Source of the DNA: Fuerstiella sp.
GTDB lineage: Bacteria > Planctomycetota > Planctomycetia > Planctomycetales > Planctomycetaceae
Length of the DNA: 64,000 bases
Direction: 5' to 3'
Assembly: GCA_029245955.1 (NCBI GenBank)
Contig: JAQWOH010000052.1
Location: 1 to 64,000 of the forward strand
Below the pieces are notes generated by a model that saw nothing but the letters and a program-made list of their open reading frames with translations, made no database searches and was not told the DNA's origin. The translations under genes were made by a program, and so were the position numbers. Positions 1 through 7,116 of the stretch are shown here, one piece after another; position 1 is the stretch's first letter, and each line of letters starts with the position of its first letter.

Positions 1-1
1 G

Positions 2-724
2 GAGGGCTGGTTCACGACCTACGGTGATGGCCTGCTTTCTCTGCAGCAATCGGACGGAAGTTTCAATACGTTTTCCAACCAGACCGTCGGTACGTCGCTT
101 GCAATACTGTATTTCGTCAGATCCACGAAACAGATTCTGGATAAGCAATACTCCGGCGGAGTGATGATGGGCGGCCGTGACGCGTCCGAGTTATTCGGCG
201 ACAAGAAAAAGAAAAAGGACATCGGGCCGCTGGATGAACTGCTGGCGGCAATGGAAAACGCCGACCTTGACAAGCTGGACGTTAATCCCGACGACCTTGT
301 TGAAAAGATTCAGTTTGGTTCGAAAGAGGATTTGATCGGACAGATCGATCTGCTGAAGAAACTGCTTAAACATCCCGACGCTACAAACCGGCAGGCCGCA
401 TTTTTTGCTCTGGGCCGCACGGGGGATTTTTCGCTCATTCCTCTGATGCTGCAGGGGTTACGAGATCCAAATGTTGGCGTAAACAGCGAAGCACTGCAGG
501 CACTGAGATACATCTCCAGAAAACCTGGCGGATTCGGACTGAAGGTGGACCCTCTGGACGGGCCAAGGACGTCGTCGGAAGCACAAAAAGTTGTGCGAGC
601 GAACGCCTGGCGGACAAAGGCCTACAGAACGTGGCACGGTTGGTATGCCAGTGTCCGTCCCTATCAGGAGCTTGACGGACTCGACGCTCTTGAACTGCTG
701 GCGCCCAGCAGCGAACGCCGATAG
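2..724 (+). CDS. C-terminal part of a terpene-cyclase-like repeat / HEAT-repeat protein (5' end outside window)
   Basis: The reading frame is open from the first bases of the window, so the gene starts upstream; an internal ATG at 161 would cut through a conserved repeat and is unlikely to be the start. The first ~50 residues (GWFTTYGDGLLSLQ then DGSF and a hydrophobic TSLAILYFVRSTK stretch) look like the last alpha/alpha-barrel repeat of prenyltransferase/squalene-cyclase-type proteins common in Planctomycetes. A charged lysine-rich linker (DKKKKKD) follows, then a HEAT-type helical repeat (LIPLMLQGLRDPNVGVNSEAL). The family is seen and the function is not known; these planctomycete proteins are usually exported or membrane-associated, with no demonstrated cyclase activity. 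It ends 41 nt before a convergent DUF5989 gene. Confidence 0.6.
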   Translation, partial: EGWFTTYGDGLLSLQQSDGSFNTFSNQTVGTSLAILYFVRSTKQILDKQYSGGVMMGGRDASELFGDKKKKKDIGPLDELLAAMENADLDKLDVNPDDLVEKIQFGSKEDLIGQIDLLKKLLKHPDATNRQAAFFALGRTGDFSLIPLMLQGLRDPNVGVNSEALQALRYISRKPGGFGLKVDPLDGPRTSSEAQKVVRANAWRTKAYRTWHGWYASVRPYQELDGLDALELLAPSSERR

Positions 725-765
725 ATCCGGCGTTCCAAGGCAGTCACATCACCATCATCACTGGC

Positions 766-1005
766 TTAAAACAGAGTGTAGATAAACGGTGCCGCGCCCG
801 TGGAAGTGAGCGCAACCAGCGCACCGACGCCCAGCAGCACCAGAATGATCGGTGTCAGCCACCACTTCTTTTCTTCTTTGATGAACAGCCAGAACTCGGC
901 CGGCAGGCTCATCTGCTGGAGATCGGGCAGTTGCTCGAACTCACTTGCTGCCACAGGGACTTCGTGATTGTCCGGTACGTCATCAGATGGTGTGATGTCG
1001 GTCAT
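766..1005 (-). CDS. DUF5989 family small membrane protein
   Basis: A 79-residue protein with an acidic N-terminus, a conserved block PAEFWLFIKEEKKWWLTPII, one transmembrane helix and the C-terminal signature APFIYTLF. This matches the DUF5989 family, whose members are often found in planctomycetes; their role is unknown. The frame is open 26 codons further upstream, but those residues (MSLTCGTKV...) do not resemble the family, so the ATG at 1005 is chosen. It lies downstream of and on the same strand as the rhomboid gene, 135 nt away. Confidence 0.75.
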   Translation of the reverse strand: MTDITPSDDVPDNHEVPVAASEFEQLPDLQQMSLPAEFWLFIKEEKKWWLTPIILVLLGVGALVALTSTGAAPFIYTLF

Positions 1006-1140
1006 TTTAATTTCCGGTAGTAAATCGCATGAAGTTCCTGCACTGTGAATACGCGTCACCTTAGTCCCACACGTGAGGCTCAATTATAGCCGCAGAGCAA
1101 CGGAATTGAATAGAAGATCGTTCTGTCTGCATTCACGGCA

Positions 1141-2193
1141 TCACCCCGTGAACGGCAGTTTCTTCCACACGGCCTGTCGGGCACCGATCAGAATCCCCAT
1201 TATGAATCCGACCAAATGTGCGGCATTTGCGACCGGTCCAAACGCTCCTGTCATGCATAGGAACAGCCACAAGAAACAAAAGACAACGGTCTGCTGTGGT
1301 AATCCGATACCGAGCGTCGGTTGAGTTCTTCCTTTCATCCAGACATATCCGATCAGTCCGAAAACGACTCCGGACATTCCCCCAAAGAATGGTCCACTCC
1401 AGAACAGCTGGCCAATATTTGAGGTCACTGCCAGAATCAGGCACAGCCCAACAAATCGAGATGTGCCGCGCACAAACTCAATTCCCATGCCCATACCACG
1501 CAGCCACATCATGTTAAACAGGATATGAAGAAGACCGTAGTGGATGAAAATTGGCGTAATGGGACGCCAGACCTCGCCACTTTTCATCGTCACCGAGACG
1601 GCTTCAATCGTCAGCAGAGTCTTCGCAAGAAGAACATTGCCGACGATTCCCAAAGTCAGGTTTTTCTTAGGGAATCGTGGCACTGGCAGGTTGACGGGAA
1701 TCAGGGTCCCATCATCGCCGGGAATGGCCAGCGGCGTCTGGACACCCATTTTCTGCAACAGTCTTGATTCCGGGTTGTTACACAACTGCGGACCCCACAG
1801 CCCCATCTTCAGTGCATTCCAGTCCGTGCAGACCAGCGACACTAGAACGCACAGCCCGATCATGATGTAGGTAGCGGGGTAGCAATGCCACCATGATCCC
1901 CCCGACCGCTTCTTCAGACGATCCTGTTGTTTTTTCGCCTGTTTTTGCAGACGCTCGGCTTCCCGAAAAACATGTTTCACCTTTCGTTCAGCAGCTGCAT
2001 AACGCTCATGGTCCGGGTCGCTTTCGAATTCCCTCAGGATCTGCTCAGCTGTATCGCGATCATCTTCATTGTGAACCCAGATGATCCACCCGTCGTTTTC
2101 CTCGTCAAATCCGGCTTCGACAGCTTCAGTCGCCAGAAATGCGGATAGTCGGCGGGCATGAGCTTCGTTGGAAAGAGTCGTAAGTTCCCGCAT
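1141..2193 (-). CDS. Rhomboid family intramembrane serine protease (GlpG type)
   Basis: Rhomboids cleave transmembrane substrates inside the membrane with a Ser-His dyad. This 350-residue protein has a soluble N-terminal ~95 residues rich in charged amino acids, like the GlpG cytoplasmic domain. A TM helix (TYIMIGLCVLVSLVC) and the six-helix core follow. Visible motifs are HYGLLHILFNMMWLRG (the HxxxN oxyanion motif), GMSGVVFGLIGYVWM (GxSG, nucleophile serine) and AAHLVGFIMG (catalytic histidine). The order and spacing match GlpG. The start ATG gives a full-length domain. The gene follows the TGS GTPase on the same strand with a 47-nt gap and may be co-transcribed with it. Substrates cannot be inferred. 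Confidence 0.9.
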   Translation of the reverse strand: MRELTTLSNEAHARRLSAFLATEAVEAGFDEENDGWIIWVHNEDDRDTAEQILREFESDPDHERYAAAERKVKHVFREAERLQKQAKKQQDRLKKRSGGSWWHCYPATYIMIGLCVLVSLVCTDWNALKMGLWGPQLCNNPESRLLQKMGVQTPLAIPGDDGTLIPVNLPVPRFPKKNLTLGIVGNVLLAKTLLTIEAVSVTMKSGEVWRPITPIFIHYGLLHILFNMMWLRGMGMGIEFVRGTSRFVGLCLILAVTSNIGQLFWSGPFFGGMSGVVFGLIGYVWMKGRTQPTLGIGLPQQTVVFCFLWLFLCMTGAFGPVANAAHLVGFIMGILIGARQAVWKKLPFTG

Positions 2194-2240
2194 GAATGTG
2201 TGTTTCGGTTGCCTGCTTCCGGATGCTGTTCACTTCACAG

Positions 2241-3230
2241 TCAGCAGTGTAGCTCAACTACGTCTCCATCGCGAAGCTGATAATCTCGCCCGACGATCTG
2301 CCCATCATGGTCACCATGTCCCCACAGGCGAGCATGTTTCAGGTTTCGGGCGAGGTCCTGATGAATCTCAAGGGCCAGATCTTCAACCGTACCATTGTCT
2401 GCAATGGTCAGCGGAGCCGCCATGTCTGCGGGTTTTCCCGGGGACTTCGTAAATACGCGGATGATGTTCAGCAATTCAAAACACAGCCGTTTCAGGTTGC
2501 CGATGAAATGCTCATCACCCAGTTCCACACTAAGGGCTGGCACACACCCCACCCAGGAATCATGCAGCAACAATGACCGCATCTGACAGTCCACGTCTAA
2601 AGCGTGGGTAATCACAAGTCTTGATGGCACATTGATGATCGAGAAGTTATCCGGGGCAAAGCCACCAAATTTCGCAAATCGTGTTTTTCGACTTTCGAAC
2701 TCCTGAACCACTGCCAGTGTTTCTTCCGGGGCATCGTCCGACGATCCATCAAACATCAGCAGCACAGCGTCCGCCGTACGTACCAGATTCAGAAACCATG
2801 GTTGCAGCTGGCCCACTGTAATCGGCGGCGTGTCGACCAGTTGAATCTGCACTCCCTCGTATTCCATCATCGCCGTAAGCGGTTCACGAGTGGTAAACGG
2901 AAACGGAGCCACCTCGGGTTCGGCGCGCGTCAATTCCTTCAAAATCCGACTCTTGCCGCAGTTCGGCCCGCCAAGAATCACAATTCGCCCTGCCCCCTGC
3001 CGCGGGATCCGATACGCCTGTCCGGTCTTTGGTGTGTTGACCTGCTGCTTCAGATTCTGACGGGCTTCGCTGAGTCGGGTCTTGACATCCGCCTGAAGCT
3101 TGTCCGTCCCCTTGTGCTTGGGCATCAGCTGCAGCATCAGCTGCAGACATTCCACCTGCTCAGCCACCGTCTGCGCACGACGATAGTCGCGCTCGGCCTT
3201 GTAGTACATCGGAGTCAGGTTGGCTGCCAT
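2241..3230 (-). CDS. Obg/DRG-like GTPase with C-terminal TGS domain
   Basis: 329 residues: a helical charged N-terminus (1-75), a P-loop GTPase domain and a C-terminal TGS domain (about 255-329). Walker A is GGPNCGKS at 87-94, switch I is FPFTT, and the switch II strand is LVDTPP, where DTPP replaces the usual DxxG. No canonical NKxD base-recognition motif is visible; THALD lies near the expected place. The architecture matches DRG/Obg-type translation-associated GTPases, but the degenerate G3/G4 motifs suggest altered nucleotide specificity or a planctomycete-specific subfamily. It is the first gene of a probable operon with the rhomboid downstream. Confidence 0.8.
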   Translation of the reverse strand: MAANLTPMYYKAERDYRRAQTVAEQVECLQLMLQLMPKHKGTDKLQADVKTRLSEARQNLKQQVNTPKTGQAYRIPRQGAGRIVILGGPNCGKSRILKELTRAEPEVAPFPFTTREPLTAMMEYEGVQIQLVDTPPITVGQLQPWFLNLVRTADAVLLMFDGSSDDAPEETLAVVQEFESRKTRFAKFGGFAPDNFSIINVPSRLVITHALDVDCQMRSLLLHDSWVGCVPALSVELGDEHFIGNLKRLCFELLNIIRVFTKSPGKPADMAAPLTIADNGTVEDLALEIHQDLARNLKHARLWGHGDHDGQIVGRDYQLRDGDVVELHC

Positions 3231-3520
3231 ATGCGTGACGTACCTCGGGCCTGCTGCTGCGTCATCAGCACGAACGTTTGTTTGATGTGAAAGACGGTCG
3301 TGATCTTAGCTTCGAGGACGCACCGAGGCATAGCGTGGCAGCGGTAAGTATTCACACCGCTTTGATGCCTTTGATTCATCATAATTCAATATCGCTCTTC
3401 CGCTGATAGCGTCAAGCCAGAGTGAGGAGAGGGCCAACGCGCCGGAACATCTCCTCGCTTCGGATGCACCGGAGCTTCGTTTTACCGGGCCAAGTTGAAA
3501 GACGATCACCAACTTCTGTG

Positions 3521-3526
3521 TATAAT
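3521..3526 (+). promoter_or_regulatory. Consensus -10 hexamer upstream of VWA gene
   Basis: A perfect TATAAT lies 64 nt before the VWA start. The nearest -35-like hexamer is TTGAAA at 3495-3500, with a 20-nt spacer that is longer than ideal, so only the -10 element is called. Confidence 0.35.
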
Positions 3527-3536
3527 CGGCTACCAC

Positions 3537-3567
3537 GATCTCCATGATCTCCATGATCTCCATGATC
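3537..3567 (+). repeat. 9-bp tandem repeat (GATCTCCAT x3 plus GATC)
   Basis: Three perfect copies of GATCTCCAT run from 3537 to 3563 and end in a fourth GATC. With GATC at 3504 and 3579 there are six GATC sites in about 80 nt, directly upstream of the VWA start codon. Confidence 0.85.
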
Positions 3568-3589
3568 AACTTTTCAGCGATCGGCTCCG

Positions 3590-5299
3590 ATGTCATCCTC
3601 CGACGAAAATCCGCACCGTGGCGGAATCATTCATACGTATCAGAAGTACGATCCGGGTAAATTTCCGTCGGCCGGCGAACCGCCGCCGGACCTGGTGTCG
3701 CCGGTGTTCGAACACATGCTGCAGTTCGGTTCCATGCGCGAGTTCTCTGAGGAAGAAATTGCCAATGCCATTCGACTGGATCCTGGACAGTTTGCCGGAC
3801 TCGGTCCCTCGCTCGATCAACTGATCCGGATGCTGGAGGAACGCAAACAACGGATTCTGGCAAAATACGAAACGAAAACGGTTCAGAACCGAGTCGCAAA
3901 AAAGTATCGAAAGGACGTTCAGGCGGCACGCCCGTCTGACAAGCCTTCGAAATTGTTCAACCGAGCTGTCCGGGACGAACAGATTTATCAGCTGGAACAT
4001 CTGTGGTATCAGGCAGAACGGTCTGATCCGCGATTCGCGTCGCAGATTCTAAGGCTCATGGAAACGCTGGGCCAGAAGTACCAGATCGATCACCTCGCGT
4101 CGGAATATAATTTCACCGGTCGGGAATCGATGACGATTCCGCAGGCGATTGAGCTGCTGGAGGAATTGCAGAAGATCGACGAGTTGTTGAAGCAACTCGA
4201 AGACGCCAAAGAAAATGCTCAGCTGGCCATTATTGACCTGGATGAACTTTCCGAGTTTGCCGATGCGGACGCGATTGAAAAGATCAGCCGGTTTCAGGAA
4301 CAGGTACAGCAGTACCTGAAGGATATAATGGAAAGTCAGGGCGTGGCGGGTCAGGATGGCAAGGCCCATCTGTCTCCCAAAGCGTACCGACTGTTTCAGG
4401 GCAAACTGCTGGAACGCATCTTCAGCAATATGAAAGCTTCAAAGTCCGGTCGACATCAGGGTCCGGTTGATGGCGACGGGGCCGTGGAGACTCAGCGGAC
4501 ACGGCCCTATGAGTTTGGTGATTCGGTCGCTCAGATGGACATCCCCCAGACCATGATCAACGCCATGCTGAGGCAGGGGCGGGAACGTCCGATCCATCTG
4601 CGACAGGACGACATCGAAATCCACAGGACGCGAAACAACCCCAAGTGCGCGACCGTTGTGTTGATGGACATGAGCGGTTCCATGCGCTACGAAGGACAAT
4701 ACGTGAACGTTAAACGAATGGCTCTGGCGCTGAATGGATTGATCACGGGCGAGTACCCCGGCGATTTCCTGCGGTTCATTGAGGTTGCGACGTTTGCCAA
4801 AGTCGTGCCACCGGGCGATCTGATTTCGCTGCTGCCAAAGATCCCGACCATCACCAATCCCGTGGTACGGCTGCGAGCAGACATGAGTCGTGACGATATC
4901 AGTGAAATGCAGGTCCCGCCGCACTTCACAAATATCCAGCATGGAATGCAGATGGCTCGTCAGTTTCTGGCCGTGCAGGACACGCCCAACCGTCAGGTCA
5001 TACTGATTACCGATGGGCTGCCAACGGCTCATTTTGAAGGCAGTGACCTGTACATGCTGTACCCCCCCGACACGGAAACAGAAAAGGCGACGATGCGGGA
5101 AGGCATGCTGTGCAATCGCGAAGACATCACGATCAATATTTTCCTGCTGCCCAGCTGGTCGCAATCTCACGAAGACGTCCAGTTTGCTCACCGACTGGCG
5201 GAAAGTACGGGTGGTCGCGTGTTCTTCACAGCAGGCAGTGATCTGGATCGCTTCGTCGTATGGGACTACGTCAGTCATCGCCGCGAAATTCTCGGGTAA
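3590..5299 (+). CDS. VWA domain-containing protein
   Basis: A 569-residue cytoplasmic protein without a signal peptide. The N-terminal 300 residues are charged and helical, with coiled-coil-like segments (ELLEELQKIDELLKQLEDAK). The C-terminal von Willebrand factor A domain holds an intact MIDAS motif, DMSGSMR (about residues 359-365), a threonine-containing loop, and a final Asp motif in VILITDGLPTAHFEG. Bacterial proteins of this layout often work with MoxR-type AAA ATPases, but none is present in the window. No Shine-Dalgarno sequence is obvious before the ATG at 3590. The next gene begins 68 nt downstream on the same strand. Confidence 0.8.
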   Translation: MSSSDENPHRGGIIHTYQKYDPGKFPSAGEPPPDLVSPVFEHMLQFGSMREFSEEEIANAIRLDPGQFAGLGPSLDQLIRMLEERKQRILAKYETKTVQNRVAKKYRKDVQAARPSDKPSKLFNRAVRDEQIYQLEHLWYQAERSDPRFASQILRLMETLGQKYQIDHLASEYNFTGRESMTIPQAIELLEELQKIDELLKQLEDAKENAQLAIIDLDELSEFADADAIEKISRFQEQVQQYLKDIMESQGVAGQDGKAHLSPKAYRLFQGKLLERIFSNMKASKSGRHQGPVDGDGAVETQRTRPYEFGDSVAQMDIPQTMINAMLRQGRERPIHLRQDDIEIHRTRNNPKCATVVLMDMSGSMRYEGQYVNVKRMALALNGLITGEYPGDFLRFIEVATFAKVVPPGDLISLLPKIPTITNPVVRLRADMSRDDISEMQVPPHFTNIQHGMQMARQFLAVQDTPNRQVILITDGLPTAHFEGSDLYMLYPPDTETEKATMREGMLCNREDITINIFLLPSWSQSHEDVQFAHRLAESTGGRVFFTAGSDLDRFVVWDYVSHRREILG

Positions 5300-5367
5300 C
5301 GTCGCCAGAGGCCCGAGCTCTGACCGTCGCATTGAAGCCAGCCGAAATTCCAGTAGCATCACTCACC

Positions 5368-6078
5368 ATGAAGAAAGAACAATTCAACACCTGGCTGTCC
5401 AGCAAAGTGGAATTCCAGGCAAAGATTACAATCGGTGCCTGTGTGGCCATGGCTTGCCTGGGCCTGCTGGCATTCCTTTTACAGGGAGGGCTTCTTTATC
5501 TGGCGTTGTCTGCCGGATATGGAAGTCGATTACTGGCAGCGACCATCGTCCTGGCGGTTTTCGGCGGAATGGGTCTGTACATCTTCCGGACGGCACCACG
5601 GACCCTGTGTGACGGGCGACACAAGCTTCAGATTGACGACAACACCGTCACGATTCGGGTCGCTCCGACAATGTCGAGCGTATGGACCTATGCGATCGGA
5701 AGTCTTGAATCTGATCAGTCCATACCTGAGCGAATTCTTGGCATCATGATGGTGGTACCACGAATGTTCTGGACCGCGTCTTATGTCTTTAATCGCATCG
5801 ATGAAGTCCGACAGATCAACGTCGCAAACTGCGGTAAAGTGCTGAGACTATTGCTGAAGAAGTCGGAACGTGTGGATGCCACAGCAATCGCATTGAAGTG
5901 GCATCAATTGAACCTGCCGAGGACGCTGCGTCAGGTGTCGCTGATTGACGGTGTTGTGTTTCTTACAAAAGACGGCGTCGGTCTGAGTCTGGCAAAGCGA
6001 TTTACCGACACCCTTGAGAAAGATCTGCACGGCGACTCACGGCAGGCATCGTCAGCGTCACCGTTTGACGGTGAATGA
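5368..6078 (+). CDS. Hypothetical membrane protein with two N-terminal TM helices
   Basis: 236 residues starting MKKEQFNTWLSSK. Two hydrophobic helices follow (GACVAMACLGLLAFLLQGGLL and LLAATIVLAVFGGMGLYIF), then a soluble domain of alternating beta-like segments resembling a bacterial PH-like fold; no family is recognised. The frame is open back to 5260, overlapping the VWA gene, but those residues lack conserved features, so the ATG at 5368 is preferred. It probably shares a transcript with the VWA gene. Its stop is 2 nt from the stop of the convergent epimerase. Confidence 0.6.
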   Translation: MKKEQFNTWLSSKVEFQAKITIGACVAMACLGLLAFLLQGGLLYLALSAGYGSRLLAATIVLAVFGGMGLYIFRTAPRTLCDGRHKLQIDDNTVTIRVAPTMSSVWTYAIGSLESDQSIPERILGIMMVVPRMFWTASYVFNRIDEVRQINVANCGKVLRLLLKKSERVDATAIALKWHQLNLPRTLRQVSLIDGVVFLTKDGVGLSLAKRFTDTLEKDLHGDSRQASSASPFDGE

Positions 6079-6080
6079 TC

Positions 6081-6980
6081 TCAGCGGGATGCGTCGATCA
6101 ACTCCTGTATCGTCTGCTTCAGAAGCGACTCTCCGCCAAACTGCATTCCCAGTCCCTTGATCTTGTCGCTGACAATCTGGTGTCTGGGAACCGCTGACTT
6201 TCCGGGAATTTCCACGTCCGACCCGGACAGTTCCCTGGCAATTACAGCAATGTCATATTGCGAAACGTATCGGTCGTAGCAACTGTAGACTTCACCTGCG
6301 TTGTCATTCGAATGCAGCAGAATATCAACGGCTTCAGCAACGTCCGCGGCGTGAACTTCTTTCCCCCCGCCACGGCACTCAAATGCGTTACCATTTGCGA
6401 CCCGCTTCACCAATTCAAACCATTTGCTGCGATGCGGCTCATGGTGTCGGCCATAAACACCAGTCGGCCGCAGCGCACATATGGGGAAACCCACGCCAAA
6501 CCCATAACTGTGCACGAACTGTTCAACAGCCGCTTTGTGCGCTCCATAATGAGTTGTCATCCATAGCGGGTGAGATTCATCCAGCGGCCGGTCATCCAGT
6601 ATTTTTTCGTGGACAGCACACGTTGAGATGAACACAAACTTACGGACACCCGCACGTCGAGCGGCTTCAATGAGCTGAATTGTGCCAACGACATTCTTCT
6701 GGACAAACGCAGCGACATCACCTTCACCGCCTCGAAATTGTTCTCCTGTACGATGCAGACCGGAATGCACAACCGCATCACAACCCGTCAGAAGATCGTC
6801 GCATGCGGCCTGGTTCCCGAGTTCTCCGTGCGTCCACTCAAGCGTGTCAGCAGATGTGGGTGCCTCATAACAATTGTCTTCTGAGCGAAACCAGCAGCGA
6901 CATGAGTTACCAACGTCGTGCATCTTCCTGACGATGTAACGGCCAACGAATCCCGTTGCTCCGGTAATGGCAACCTTCAT
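6081..6980 (-). CDS. NAD(P)-dependent epimerase/dehydratase (extended SDR)
   Basis: A 299-residue extended short-chain dehydrogenase. The N-terminal Rossmann motif is TGATGFVGRYIV (GxxGxxG), the active-site Ser region is VFISTCAVHE, and the catalytic YxxxK is YGAHKAAVE. A substrate-binding signature, ALRPTGVYGRH, follows. Such enzymes act on nucleotide sugars or related carbonyl substrates; the substrate cannot be assigned from sequence. It is monocistronic here, with a 136-nt gap to the secretin gene upstream on the same strand. Confidence 0.85.
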   Translation of the reverse strand: MKVAITGATGFVGRYIVRKMHDVGNSCRCWFRSEDNCYEAPTSADTLEWTHGELGNQAACDDLLTGCDAVVHSGLHRTGEQFRGGEGDVAAFVQKNVVGTIQLIEAARRAGVRKFVFISTCAVHEKILDDRPLDESHPLWMTTHYGAHKAAVEQFVHSYGFGVGFPICALRPTGVYGRHHEPHRSKWFELVKRVANGNAFECRGGGKEVHAADVAEAVDILLHSNDNAGEVYSCYDRYVSQYDIAVIARELSGSDVEIPGKSAVPRHQIVSDKIKGLGMQFGGESLLKQTIQELIDASR

Positions 6981-7116
6981 ATCGGTCTGTCCTGAAAATC
7001 AGATCAACGGTTATTAGTCTGACGAAAGCAGCTCTGCCGAACGAACAACAGTGGCTGTCATTCACCGCTCGGTTTTTCCTGGGGGGCAGTCACCACAATC
7101 TTTCTGCAGTGGGTGT

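Larger units (their letters stand above)
3231..3589. other. Divergent intergenic region with promoter-like elements and GATC repeats
   Basis: This 359-nt region lies between the minus-strand GTPase and the plus-strand VWA gene, so it must hold promoters for both. A consensus TATAAT is at 3521-3526 and a short tandem repeat sits in the predicted leader of the VWA gene. No convincing coding frame is present. Confidence 0.5.

Noticed and set aside
4439-5362. Minus-strand 307-codon frame opposite the VWA gene
   Set aside because: It lies fully across an intact VWA domain with MIDAS motif on the other strand, and shows no recognisable domain.
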